DNA of 64,000 nt from Pantoea sp. SOD02 (GTDB lineage Bacteria; Pseudomonadota; Gammaproteobacteria; Enterobacterales; Enterobacteriaceae): the NCBI RefSeq assembly GCF_024707505.1, contig NZ_CP102604.1:1550001-1614000 (forward strand). Reading direction: 5' to 3'. The position numbers were made by a program, and so were the translations under genes. Numbering within the stretch: the first letter of the stretch is position 1; each line of letters begins with the position of its first letter. The notes beneath the pieces were generated by a model that did not search any database, was not told the DNA's origin, and was given only the letters and a program-made list of their open reading frames with translations. Shown here in pieces: positions 28,720-37,705 of the stretch.

Positions 28720-29150
28720 AATTGACTCCTTGGTGGTGTTACTCAATGTAGACACATTCTTCCTGTGCGTAAAAAAGAGAGTATATCATATGGTTGTCAG
28801 ACGAATTTTAATGCAGGCGAAGCGGTAAAATCCAGACCGCGATTTAATTGCCTATTGCGCTATTTGTCAGCAATCAGAATTAGCGTTTAGCTGTTATTTA
28901 CCCGGCAAACAGAGTGCGACAACAAAATCGAGCTATAAATTATAACTTAATGATATTAGTCACAATTTTACTTCTCTAATTTTGCATGTTATTGCCCCGT
29001 GCTGTAAAAGCAAGTTCAAAAGAATGTTATTGATTTGCATCATTTCATTTGAGATTTATCTGTGGCGATAGATGTTTTTTCCACCTGAAAACCGGTAAGA
29101 TAGCCGCTCTGAAATATATTTCCCTTTCTTAACCTGCGGAGTACGTCCCG
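28720..29150. other. Divergent yecF-uvrY intergenic region
   Basis: 431 bases, AT-rich, no gene found. It must hold both the yecF and uvrY promoters, but I could not assign them with confidence. Confidence 0.6.
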
Positions 29151-29810
29151 TTGATCAGCCTGCTTCTTGTTGATGACCATGAACTGGTCCGCGCCGGTAT
29201 TCGCCGCATTCTGGAAGATATGAAAGGACTCGTCATAGCCGGTGAAGCGGCCTGCGGTGAAGACGCCGTGAAATGGTGCCGCAGCAATCCGGTTGACGTG
29301 GTGCTGATGGACATGAACATGCCCGGTATTGGCGGCCTGGAAGCAACACGCAAAATTGTGCGCTTTAACCCCGACATCCGCATTATCATGCTCACCATTC
29401 ATACCGAAAATCCACTGCCGGCAAAAGTGATGCAGGCGGGCGCAGCAGGTTATCTCAGCAAAGGTGCCGCGCCGCAGGAAGTGGTAAGTGCGATTCGCTC
29501 GGTGCATTCGGGGCAACGCTACATCGCCTCGGATATTGCTCAGCAAATGGCACTCAGCCAGATCGAACCGCAAAAAGCCGAATCACCCTTCAGCTGCTTG
29601 TCGGAAAGGGAATTGCAGATTATGCTGATGATCACGCGCGGGCAGAAAGTGACGGAAATCTCCGAACAACTCAGTCTCAGCCCGAAAACCGTTAACAGTT
29701 ACCGCTATCGCATGTTCAGTAAGCTGAATATCAGTGGCGACGTCGAGTTAACGCATTTGGCCATTCGACATGGCCTGTTCAATGCGGAGCCATTAATCAG
29801 TAGTGAGTGA
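29151..29810 (+). CDS. uvrY: Response regulator UvrY (GacA)
   Basis: 219 residues from a TTG at 29151 with GGAG 9 bases upstream. Receiver domain (1-120) with DDH acidic pocket, phospho-acceptor Asp in [12 protein letters not shown] and Lys in GYLSKGAAP; NarL-type helix-turn-helix (about 145-210) with [25 protein letters not shown]. Partner of the BarA sensor; activates the Csr small RNAs. Overlaps uvrC by 8 bases. Confidence 0.96.
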   Translation: MISLLLVDDHELVRAGIRRILEDMKGLVIAGEAACGEDAVKWCRSNPVDVVLMDMNMPGIGGLEATRKIVRFNPDIRIIMLTIHTENPLPAKVMQAGAAGYLSKGAAPQEVVSAIRSVHSGQRYIASDIAQQMALSQIEPQKAESPFSCLSERELQIMLMITRGQKVTEISEQLSLSPKTVNSYRYRMFSKLNISGDVELTHLAIRHGLFNAEPLISSE

Positions 29811-31635
29811 CGTCTTCAATTCCAAAGCCTTTCTCAGCACCGTGACCAGCCAACCCGGCGTCTACCGTATGTACGATGCGACCGGCACGGTGATCTATGT
29901 TGGTAAAGCCAAAGACCTCAAAAAGCGCCTGACCAGCTACTTCCGTACGCAGGTGGGCAGTCGCAAAACTGAAGTGCTGGTCAGCAACATCCAGAACATC
30001 GACGTCACCGTGACGCACACCGAAACGGAAGCGCTGCTGCTGGAGCATAACTACATCAAGCTCTACCAGCCGCGCTATAACGTGCTGCTGCGCGATGACA
30101 AATCCTATCCTTACATTTTCCTCAGCAGCGATAGCCATCCGCGCCTGGCGATGCACCGTGGTGCGAAGCATGCTAAAGGCGAATACTTTGGGCCGTTTCC
30201 AAATGGTTATGCGGTGCGTGAAACCCTCGCGTTGTTGCAGAAGGTGTTCCCGATTCGTCAGTGTGAAAACAGCGTGTATCGCAACCGTTCGCGCCCGTGT
30301 TTGCAGTATCAGATTGGCCGCTGCCTTGGGCCTTGCGTTTCGGGGCTGGTCAGCGAAGAGGAATATGCGCAGCAAACCGATTACGTGCGTCTGTTCCTTG
30401 CGGGCAAAGATGATCAGGTGATCAATCAACTGGTCAAACGCATGGAAAAGGCCAGTGAGGAGCTGCGCTTCGAAGAGGCGGGGATCTTACGTGACCAGAT
30501 TCAGGCGGTAAGGCGTGTTACCGAGCGGCAGTTCGTCTCCAATCAGGGTGAAGACCTGGATGTGATGGGCGTGGCCTTTGATGCCGGCATGGCCTGTTTG
30601 CACGTGCTGTTTATTCGTCAGGGCAAAGTGCTCGGCAGCCGCAGCTACTTCCCGAAAGTGCCCGCTGATACCGAACTGACCGAAGTGGTGCAAACCTTTG
30701 TCGGCCAGTTCTATCTGCAAGGCAGTGAAGCGCGCACTTTGCCGGCGGAAATCCTGCTGGACTTTAATCTGCCAGAACGCGAGCTGCTGGCCGAATCGCT
30801 TAGCGTGCTGGCGGGGCGCAAAGTGAATATTCAAAGTAAGCCGCGTGGCGACCGCGCGCGCTACCTGAAACTGGCGCGTACCAATGCGGCGACGGCGCTG
30901 ATTACCAAGCTGTCGCAGCACTCGACCATTCAGCAGCGTCTGGCGGCGCTGGCGACGTTCCTCGAGCTCGACACCATTCATCGCATGGAGTGCTTCGACA
31001 TCAGCCACACCATGGGCGAGCAGACCATTGCATCGTGCGTGGTGTTTAACCGTGATGGTCCGCTGCGTTCCGATTACCGTCGCTACAACATTGAAGGCAT
31101 CACGCCGGGCGATGATTACGCGGCGATGAATCAGGTGCTGCGCCGTCGTTATGGCAAAGCGCTGGAAGAGGACAAAATCCCCGACGTGATTATCATCGAC
31201 GGCGGTAAAGGTCAGTTAGCGCAGGCGAAACAGGTGTTCGCCGAGCTGAATGTGCCGTGGGATAAAGATCGTCCGATTTTACTCGGCGTGGCGAAGGGTA
31301 GCGATCGTAAAGCCGGGCTGGAAACGCTGTTCTTTGAAGCGGAAGGTGAGGGCGTTTCCTTGCCGCCGGACTCGCCTGCACTGCATGTGATCCAGCATAT
31401 TCGTGATGACTCTCACAATCATGCGATTTCAGGTCACCGGAAAAAACGCGCCAAAGTGAAGAACACCAGCGCACTGGAAAGCATTGAAGGCGTGGGGCCA
31501 AAACGGCGCCAACAGCTGCTCAAGTATATGGGTGGCCTGCAACCGTTGATGAATGCCAGCGTCGATGAGATCGCCAAAGTGCCGGGAATTTCTACCGCGC
31601 TGGCGGAAAAAATCTTCTACTCACTGAAACACTAA
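29803..31635 (+). CDS. uvrC: Excinuclease ABC subunit C
   Basis: 610 residues, identical in length to E. coli UvrC. GTG start inside the uvrY end. GIY-YIG nuclease ([24 protein letters not shown]) makes the 3' incision, the UVR motif near residue 205-240 binds UvrB, the RNase H-like C-terminal nuclease ([20 protein letters not shown]) makes the 5' incision, and tandem helix-hairpin-helices ([17 protein letters not shown]) close the protein. Confidence 0.97.
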   Translation: MSDVFNSKAFLSTVTSQPGVYRMYDATGTVIYVGKAKDLKKRLTSYFRTQVGSRKTEVLVSNIQNIDVTVTHTETEALLLEHNYIKLYQPRYNVLLRDDKSYPYIFLSSDSHPRLAMHRGAKHAKGEYFGPFPNGYAVRETLALLQKVFPIRQCENSVYRNRSRPCLQYQIGRCLGPCVSGLVSEEEYAQQTDYVRLFLAGKDDQVINQLVKRMEKASEELRFEEAGILRDQIQAVRRVTERQFVSNQGEDLDVMGVAFDAGMACLHVLFIRQGKVLGSRSYFPKVPADTELTEVVQTFVGQFYLQGSEARTLPAEILLDFNLPERELLAESLSVLAGRKVNIQSKPRGDRARYLKLARTNAATALITKLSQHSTIQQRLAALATFLELDTIHRMECFDISHTMGEQTIASCVVFNRDGPLRSDYRRYNIEGITPGDDYAAMNQVLRRRYGKALEEDKIPDVIIIDGGKGQLAQAKQVFAELNVPWDKDRPILLGVAKGSDRKAGLETLFFEAEGEGVSLPPDSPALHVIQHIRDDSHNHAISGHRKKRAKVKNTSALESIEGVGPKRRQQLLKYMGGLQPLMNASVDEIAKVPGISTALAEKIFYSLKH

Positions 31636-31703
31636 CGTTGAAAGAGGGGGGGCAATGTAGGAACATACATGAAACCCTACTCACACCAGACAGTTACTGG
31701 CAT

Positions 31704-32252
31704 ATGCAATTTAACATTCCGACGTGTCTTACCCTGTTTCGAGTCGTACTTATTCCCTTCTTTGTCCTGGCGTTTTATCTGCCATTTCAATGGGCTCCTT
31801 TTGCTACTGCACTGATCTTTGTGATTGCTGCGGTCACTGACTGGTTTGATGGTTTTTTAGCGCGTCGCTGGAAGCAGACCACGCGTTTTGGCGCGTTCCT
31901 CGATCCGGTGGCGGATAAAGTGCTGGTGGCGATTGCGCTGGTGCTGGTGGCAGAGCATTTCCACGCGTGGTGGATTACGCTGCCTGCGGCAACCATGATC
32001 GCACGCGAGATCATAATCTCTGCGCTGCGCGAGTGGATGGCGGAAATTGGCAAACGCAGCAGCGTAGCGGTGTCGTGGATCGGCAAGGTGAAAACCACCG
32101 CGCAGATGTTCTCGCTGTTCGCCTTGCTGTGGCGTCCTGAAGCCACAGTAGTTGGCGTGGGTGTGGTTGCGCTGTACATCGCCGCGGTGCTGACTTTCTG
32201 GTCAATGTTCCAGTATTTGAGCGCGGCGCGCGGCGATTTGCTCGATAGCTGA
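31704..32252 (+). CDS. pgsA: CDP-diacylglycerol-glycerol-3-phosphate 3-phosphatidyltransferase
   Basis: 182 residues from the ATG at 31704, matching E. coli MQFNIPT; an open frame from 31638 adds 22 unconserved residues. CDP-alcohol phosphotransferase motif [20 protein letters not shown] followed by LDPVADK is complete. Inner-membrane enzyme making phosphatidylglycerol phosphate. The trio of tRNAs downstream is the same as in E. coli. Confidence 0.96.
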   Translation: MQFNIPTCLTLFRVVLIPFFVLAFYLPFQWAPFATALIFVIAAVTDWFDGFLARRWKQTTRFGAFLDPVADKVLVAIALVLVAEHFHAWWITLPAATMIAREIIISALREWMAEIGKRSSVAVSWIGKVKTTAQMFSLFALLWRPEATVVGVGVVALYIAAVLTFWSMFQYLSAARGDLLDS

Positions 32253-32456
32253 TCGATGCGATTTAAAAAGCAGCAAACGGACGCAGTGTGTGGATAATTA
32301 TATTGACTCACTGCGTCAGATAAGTAGAATGCATCGCATCGAACAGCAGCGAGTCTGCAAGAAGCTGAGTTAAATCAGTAAGTTCGATGAAGAAATACAG
32401 AATCTCCTTTGTAAATTTGCAGGTAATACGGCAGCAAATAAGCAGGCGAAGATTAT

Positions 32457-32532
<76 letters not shown>

Positions 32533-32574
32533 AATTTAGTAATTCGTATTCAACGAATTACATATCAGATTAAA

Positions 32575-32648
32575 GGCGCGTTGGCAGAGTGGCCATGCAA
32601 CGGATTGCAAATCCGTCTACCTCGGTTCGACTCCGGGACGCGCCTCCA
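32575..32648 (+). tRNA. cysT: tRNA-Cys (anticodon GCA)
   Basis: 74 nt, GGCGCGT acceptor paired with ACGCGCC, anticodon loop TTGCAAA, encoded CCA. Second in the cluster. Confidence 0.96.
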
Positions 32649-32659
32649 ATTTACACCCT

Positions 32660-32745
32660 GCCCGGGTGGTGAAATCGGTAGACACAAGGGATTTAAAATC
32701 CCTCGGCTTATGGCTGTGCGGGTTCAAGTCCCGCCCCGGGCACCA
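32660..32745 (+). tRNA. leuZ: tRNA-Leu (anticodon TAA)
   Basis: 86-nt class II tRNA, GCCCGGG acceptor paired with CCCGGGC, anticodon loop TTTAAAA with TAA, long variable arm, encoded CCA. Only 11 bases after tRNA-Cys. Confidence 0.96.
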
Positions 32746-32798
32746 TATTCGCAGTTGATAAAACGAATAAAATAAAGCAATAAGCAGTAATGTCGTAA

Positions 32799-32819
32799 CC
32801 GCCCAAGGGCGGTTTTTTT
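32799..32819 (+). terminator. Terminator of the tRNA operon
   Basis: CCGCCC-AA-GGGCGG stem followed by seven T. Confidence 0.85.
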
Positions 32820-32844
32820 GTTTTTGTCTTTTACTAAATTCAAT

Positions 32845-32864
32845 AAAAAATCCGGCAAAGCCGG
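32845..32864 (-). terminator. Terminator of the small lipoprotein gene
   Basis: CCGGC-AAA-GCCGG stem (32852-32864); on the minus strand it is followed by ATTTTTT. Confidence 0.65.
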
Positions 32865-32872
32865 GCAAATCA

Positions 32873-33043
32873 TTACGATTGTGGTTGTCCCACCGGACCC
32901 GCACCTTCGCTGGCGCCTGGCACTGGTTGGTTACTTGGCGCATGTGGACGCCCATCGCCGCCGACCGCATCACTTTTGTGCATACAGCCCGCCAACGAGA
33001 CCAACGTTAACGTCACCAATGCTGCTTTTGCTAAAACTTTCAT
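32873..33043 (-). CDS. Small putative lipoprotein (56 aa)
   Basis: Not recognised. A 56-residue protein beginning MKVLAKAALVTLTLVSLAGC: a lysine, a hydrophobic stretch and a lipobox LAGC with Cys20. The mature part is short, Gly/Pro-rich and without predicted structure, ending VGQPQS. The ATG has GAGGAG 7 bases upstream and an intrinsic terminator follows, so it is a complete gene. Residue after the Cys is Met, so outer-membrane sorting is expected. It lies between the tRNA cluster and a SulP transporter. Confidence 0.75.
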   Translation of the reverse strand: MKVLAKAALVTLTLVSLAGCMHKSDAVGGDGRPHAPSNQPVPGASEGAGPVGQPQS

Positions 33044-33168
33044 CTATTGCTCCTCATAAATGAGCGATTGAGTAACCAATCTCAAAGAGATCAAAGGATT
33101 GACCTTGAGGTAAGCAAAGTCAGTAACAGCTAATTACGCAAGCGAAGCGCGTTGATAAGCATAAAAAA

Positions 33169-33189
33169 CGCCGGATTTCCGGCGTTTTT
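33169..33189. terminator. Terminator downstream of the SulP gene
   Basis: Perfect 7-bp stem CGCCGGA / TCCGGCG (33169-33184), loop TT, flanked by A-run and T-run, so active in either direction. Confidence 0.75.
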
Positions 33190-33209
33190 CGTCTCAATCC
33201 TAATAATTG

Positions 33210-34709
33210 CTATCCCAAGTTCCCACTCAGCCGCTCGCGGAAATCGCTGCTGCGGTTATCCAGCCCAATAAAGGTGACTTTCGCGCCATGGCGCTGATAG
33301 CGATATTCGATGGCATCAAGGGCCGCCACGCTGGATGCGTCCCAAATCTGCGCATGGGTTAAATCGATAGTGACAGATTTAGGATCGTGGCCGTAATTGA
33401 AGTGCTCAAACAAATCATTGCTGCTACCGAAGAACAGCGGGCCGCGCACGGTGTAATTGACCTGTTCGCCATCGTCGCTCAAGTGGCGTTCTGCGTGAAT
33501 CACATGGGCGATACGGCGGGCAAACAGCATCATTGCCAGAATTACACCAACCAGTACGCCAATCGCCAGGTTGCCGGTCCACACGGTGACCGCCACCGTC
33601 AGCACCATTACAAAGGTTTCAGACCACGGCATGCGTTTCAACGTTGCCGGTTGCAGGCTGTGCCAGTTCACGGTTTTCACCGCCACCACCATCATAATGC
33701 CCGCCAGCACCACCATTGGGATCTGCGCCATAATCTGGCTCAGTCCGGTCACTAATAACAGCAGCACGATACCCGCCGCGATAGTTGAAACACGCGTACG
33801 CGCTTTGCCCAGCTCGACGTTAACGATGGTTTGACCAATCATCGCGCAACCGGCGATGCCGCCATAAAAGCCGGCCAGAATGTTGCCAACGCCGAGCGCC
33901 CAGGATTCGCGGCGTTTACCGGAAGGCGTATCAGTGATGTCATCCACCAGTTTGGCGGTCAGCAGCGATTCCATCAGGCCAACAAAGGCGATGCTCAAGG
34001 CGGTTGGCCAGATAATTTGCAGGGTGTGTAGATTGATTGGCACCAATAAGGTGGTGAAGCCAGGCAGACCAGCAGTCATTGGCCCTTCATCGCCGACGTT
34101 CGGTACACGATAGCCGAGCAGCAACGCTACAGCCGTCACCACCACAATGGCGACCAGCGGTGATGGGACGCTTTTCAGCACTTTCGGCAGCAGCAGGACA
34201 ATCGCCAACGTCACGGCAAACAGAGCCCACACCAAAGTGGATTGCCCCCAAACGTGCGGGACTTGCGCAAAGAAGATCAGGATGCCGAGGGCGTTGACGA
34301 AGCCGATCATCACCGAGCGCGGGATATAGCGCATCATGCGCGACAGTCCAGCAAGGCCAAAGATAATTTGGATAATGCCGCCCATAATCACGGCGGGCAG
34401 AATGTATTCGACGCCGTGCGCATGCACCATCGGGCCGATCACCAGCGCCACCGAACCGGCTGCAGCGGTAACCATCGCCGGACGGCCGCCCAGAATCGAC
34501 AGCGTCAGGCACAGCACCACAGAGGCCACAAGGCTGACTTTGGGATCGACACCGGCAATCACGGAGAAGGAGATCACTTCAGGGATCAGCGCCAGCGCGG
34601 TGATAATGCCGGCCAGAAACTCGCGGGTTAGCAGGGCAGGCGAACGTAATACGCGCCCCACGGTGATATCGCTCTCCACCGTAGTGGCGCGCTCAGTTGG
34701 TTGGCTCAT
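33210..34709 (-). CDS. SulP-family anion transporter with STAS domain
   Basis: 499 residues from the ATG at 34709 (MSQPTERATT); an ATG at 34742 adds 11 residues and neither start has a strong ribosome site. Membrane part of 10-12 hydrophobic segments with ALALIPEVISFSVIAGVDP (the SulP signature) and AGCAMIGQTIVN; C-terminal STAS domain (about 385-499) with SVTIDLTHAQIWDASSVAALD. Substrate is uncertain: sulfate, bicarbonate or dicarboxylates are all known in the family. Single gene, own terminator. Confidence 0.85.
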   Translation of the reverse strand: MSQPTERATTVESDITVGRVLRSPALLTREFLAGIITALALIPEVISFSVIAGVDPKVSLVASVVLCLTLSILGGRPAMVTAAAGSVALVIGPMVHAHGVEYILPAVIMGGIIQIIFGLAGLSRMMRYIPRSVMIGFVNALGILIFFAQVPHVWGQSTLVWALFAVTLAIVLLLPKVLKSVPSPLVAIVVVTAVALLLGYRVPNVGDEGPMTAGLPGFTTLLVPINLHTLQIIWPTALSIAFVGLMESLLTAKLVDDITDTPSGKRRESWALGVGNILAGFYGGIAGCAMIGQTIVNVELGKARTRVSTIAAGIVLLLLVTGLSQIMAQIPMVVLAGIMMVVAVKTVNWHSLQPATLKRMPWSETFVMVLTVAVTVWTGNLAIGVLVGVILAMMLFARRIAHVIHAERHLSDDGEQVNYTVRGPLFFGSSNDLFEHFNYGHDPKSVTIDLTHAQIWDASSVAALDAIEYRYQRHGAKVTFIGLDNRSSDFRERLSGNLG

Positions 34710-34860
34710 AGATTGTGCAGGCTCTTTTATTATTGTGCGCATACCGTCACGGTACGGCAGTAACCAGTTTGAATTTTCGAGAGAGGATGTTACCGGGCAA
34801 TAAGATTAGACGCTAGCGCGTTGGGGCAGATGAGGGTGATTCCATCCCTGGAATCCGGCT

Positions 34861-35118
34861 TTAGACCGCGAGATCGTCAGGTGTTTTATTCACAACCAAT
34901 TCAAGCAGGTGGCGATAAATATCCAGCTGAATCACATCGCTTTCCATCTCAAGACGGTTAATCAGCGATGCAATAATCGCTTTATTGGAAACCGGCATAC
35001 CGGCTTGCAGGATTTCGGCGATGATCTGCCCGAAAACTTCCATCTCACTGCTGTCGCTGTTACCGGCCAGTTTGAAGTAGTCAGCGATGGCAGCGCTACT
35101 GTTTGCGGCGTTTTGCAT
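34861..35118 (-). CDS. YmgB/AriR-family biofilm and acid-stress regulator
   Basis: 85 residues. All-helical small protein; AIADYFKLAGN, EVFGQIIAEILQAG, VSNKAIIASLINRLEMESDVIQLDIYRHLLEL align with E. coli AriR (YmgB, 88 aa). AriR and its relatives YcgZ/YmgA are small connector proteins that act on the Rcs system and biofilm genes and are repressed by BluR in E. coli. Only one member is present here, preceded by a long structured region with TTGTACA-type motifs. Confidence 0.8.
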   Translation of the reverse strand: MQNAANSSAAIADYFKLAGNSDSSEMEVFGQIIAEILQAGMPVSNKAIIASLINRLEMESDVIQLDIYRHLLELVVNKTPDDLAV

Positions 35119-35231
35119 ATGTGAAGCCCTTAAGATCGGCCTGATGGCAATGTGCCTTCAGCTCCATGATGAAAAAACGTGCACGCGGACAGACGCGCAC
35201 CACCCAACTCATCAACCAACGCAAAAAGACA

Positions 35232-35266
35232 CCTCTGAAGGTGGAAATCCACAACACCTTCAGAGG
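35232..35266. promoter_or_regulatory. Large dyad in the region upstream of the AriR-like gene
   Basis: CCTCTGAAGGTG and CACCTTCAGAGG form perfect 12-bp arms; inside lies a competing hairpin GTGG-AAAT-CCAC (35241-35252). Together with GAGCCA/TGGCTC (35294-35310) this gives a structured leader for the minus-strand AriR-like gene. No gene was found in 35119-35603. Confidence 0.5.
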
Positions 35267-35529
35267 CGACGCAAAGTGCATCATTCGTTACGGAGCCATC
35301 AGCTGGCTCGCGGGATGTAAACTTATACAATCTGGAGTAACTTGTACAACAAGGATCTTAAGCAATTTGTGCTAATGTATATTTAACAAAGAGTTATAAT
35401 TTGTAATGTTTTCTAAAATCTATACAAACCTATGCAGGAACAGCAAAAAAATCCGCGAGTTGTACAACTGATACAGAAAGCTGGAGATTTTTTTGCCGTG
35501 CCAACTACGTTTGCTAATGTAAGCAAGGT

Positions 35530-35593
35530 TTTCATTGGTGAGCGGCTTCGCCTATAATAACGCTCCCGTTTAGTTAGATACCTAACCATTAGG
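35530..35593 (+). promoter_or_regulatory. Promoter and putative MarR operator for the efflux operon
   Basis: TATAAT at 35553-35558 with TTTCAT 17 bases upstream as a weak -35. Just downstream lie overlapping palindromes GTTAG-ATAC-CTAAC (35573-35586) and CCTAA-CCA-TTAGG (35581-35593), placed to block transcription. Consistent with autorepression by the MarR protein encoded next. Confidence 0.55.
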
Positions 35594-35603
35594 CCACTAC
35601 GTT

Positions 35604-36035
35604 TTGAGCGACTATCCGCAACCCTTTTCTCGTTTGCTGCATCTCACCGCGCACGCGTGGCGTTTGGCCGTTGATCGTCGCCTCAAAGAGAGCGGATTAA
35701 GTATGAGCAGCTGGATGGCGATTGCCAGCGTCGCTACCGCCGCCGAGCCGCCAACGCAAAAAGCCCTGGCGCAATTGCTCGGTCTGGAAGAGGCCAGCGT
35801 CGTGCCCTTGGTCGATCGCCTGGTGAAGCAGCAGCTGTTGGCGCGCGTGCAGCCGCCGGAAGATCGCCGCAAGCGCCTGCTGATTTTGACGGAGCAAGGC
35901 AGCGTGGCCTTTGCCGAAGTGAAAACCCAGGCCGATGAGCTACGTGCGCAGTTGCTGGCGGATATCGATCCCGAATCGCTGGCGATAACGGAACAGGTGC
36001 TGAAACAACTGCTGGCGCGTCTGGGAAGCGTTTAA
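35604..36035 (+). CDS. MarR-family transcriptional regulator
   Basis: 143 residues from a TTG start. Winged helix-turn-helix (about residues 30-100): TQKALAQLLGLEEASVVPLVDRLVKQQLLARVQPPEDRRKRLLILTE split over helix and wing, with the DRR wing motif. First gene of a four-gene operon; most likely a local repressor of the efflux genes. The MFS gene starts 2 bases after its stop. Confidence 0.85.
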   Translation: MSDYPQPFSRLLHLTAHAWRLAVDRRLKESGLSMSSWMAIASVATAAEPPTQKALAQLLGLEEASVVPLVDRLVKQQLLARVQPPEDRRKRLLILTEQGSVAFAEVKTQADELRAQLLADIDPESLAITEQVLKQLLARLGSV

Positions 36036-36037
36036 CC

Positions 36038-37705
36038 GTGGCGAAACGTAATCCTTATGCTCCACGCGAATGGCTGCCACATGAAAAGCCGATGCTACCG
36101 GGCTCGCCCTCAACGCCGCTGCATTCGCCCTCGAAGCGCATCGCGTTTGGCATCATCGGCTTACTGATCTCAATTACCGGCGCGTTGAGTAACGCGTTGG
36201 TCTCTGCCAACCTCACCAATCTGCAAGGCACTTTTGGCGCCTACAGCAATGAGATCGCCTGGCTGCCTGCGGTGTATGTGATGGGCAACATCTCCATCAA
36301 CCTGCTGCTGGTGAAGTTCCGCCAGCAGTTTGGTCTGCGGCTGTTCACCGAAGCATTTCTGGTGCTGTATGTGATCGTGGCGTTTTTCCACCTGCTGGCC
36401 AACGATCTCAGCTCGGCCATCATTGTGCGCACCGCGCACGGCATGGTTGGTGCGGCGTTGAGTTCGCTCGGCATCTATTACCAGATTCAGGCGTGGCCCG
36501 CGAAGCATCGGCTTAAAGCCCTGGTGATTGGCATCACCGCGTCGCAGCTGGCGATTCCGCTGGCACGATTGTTCTCCACTGAACTACTGCAACTGCAAGA
36601 GTGGCGCGGTTTGTACCTGTTTGAACTCGGTCTGGCGCTGATCTCGCTGGGCTGCGTGCTGGTGGTAAAACTGCCGCCCGGCGACCGCATCAAAGCGTTT
36701 GAAAAGATGGATTTCCTCACCTTTATGCTGATGGCGCCTGGCATGGCGCTGTTGTGTGCGGTGCTGTCGCTGGGACGCATCGAATGGTGGTTCAGCACGC
36801 CGTGGCTCGGTGTGGCATTGGCGCTGGCGCTGGTATTAATCGTGGCGGCGATCGTCGTCGAGCACAATCGCAAGAATCCGTTGATCAACACACGCTGGCT
36901 GAGTAACGGCATGATTGTGCGACTCGGCATTGTGATGATCATGATGCGTATTCTGCTGGCTGAACAAAACACCGGCGCGGTGGGTTTCCTGCAGCAATTG
37001 GGCTTACTCAACGATCAGATGCGCGGTCTGGCGTTAGCGATCATCGCCGGGGTAATTTGCGGCATGATCGCCAGCGCGTTAACCATCAAACCTACGCATC
37101 TGAGCTGGCCGATTGTCGCGTCGCTGGTGGTGATGATCGTCGCCTCACTCATGGATGCGCAATCCAGCCCGCTGACGCGAGCCAATAATCTCTACTTTAG
37201 CCAGTTTTTACTCGGCTTCGGCAGCGCCTTCTTCCTCGGGCCAGCCATGCTGCTGGGGATTGGCGGCGTGGTGACGCAGCCGAAGAACCTGGTGAGCTTC
37301 TCGGTGCTGTTTGGCATGAGCCAGAACTTAGGCGGCTTGATCGGCGCAGCCATTCTCGGCACGTTCCAGACGTGGCGCGAAAAGTATCACTCCAGCTTAT
37401 TGGGCGATCAGCTGTCGCAGCTTGATCCCAACGTTACCGAACGCCTCAGCCAGTACAGTTCGCTGTTCAGCAGCCAGTTGCCGGATAGCGTTCTGCTCAG
37501 CGCGCAAAGCAGCAGCCAGCTGCAAATTGTGGCGACGCTGCAAGCCAACGTGCTGGCCTATAACGACACCTATCTTCTTACCGCCGCGCTGGCCTTCATC
37601 ACCTTAATCTGGGTGCTGTATCGCCTGACGCGTTTACGCTATATCAACTGGCGTCAGACCAAAATGAATGCGGCACAACCAGTAAACCCGACGGAGAATT
37701 CATGA
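36038..37705 (+). CDS. MFS transporter of a tripartite efflux pump (DHA2-like)
   Basis: 555 residues, GTG start. About 14 hydrophobic segments after a hydrophilic N-terminus (residues 1-40). Motifs AYSNEIAWLPAVYVMG and ISASQLAIPLARL-like fit 14-TM MFS exporters that pair with EmrA proteins. A large periplasmic loop near residues 450-505 is seen. Overlaps the HlyD gene by 4 bases. Substrates unknown. Confidence 0.85.
   Translation: MAKRNPYAPREWLPHEKPMLPGSPSTPLHSPSKRIAFGIIGLLISITGALSNALVSANLTNLQGTFGAYSNEIAWLPAVYVMGNISINLLLVKFRQQFGLRLFTEAFLVLYVIVAFFHLLANDLSSAIIVRTAHGMVGAALSSLGIYYQIQAWPAKHRLKALVIGITASQLAIPLARLFSTELLQLQEWRGLYLFELGLALISLGCVLVVKLPPGDRIKAFEKMDFLTFMLMAPGMALLCAVLSLGRIEWWFSTPWLGVALALALVLIVAAIVVEHNRKNPLINTRWLSNGMIVRLGIVMIMMRILLAEQNTGAVGFLQQLGLLNDQMRGLALAIIAGVICGMIASALTIKPTHLSWPIVASLVVMIVASLMDAQSSPLTRANNLYFSQFLLGFGSAFFLGPAMLLGIGGVVTQPKNLVSFSVLFGMSQNLGGLIGAAILGTFQTWREKYHSSLLGDQLSQLDPNVTERLSQYSSLFSSQLPDSVLLSAQSSSQLQIVATLQANVLAYNDTYLLTAALAFITLIWVLYRLTRLRYINWRQTKMNAAQPVNPTENS

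Noticed and set aside
31638..31703. 22-residue extension of PgsA
   Set aside because: Not conserved; ATG at 31704 matches the family start exactly.
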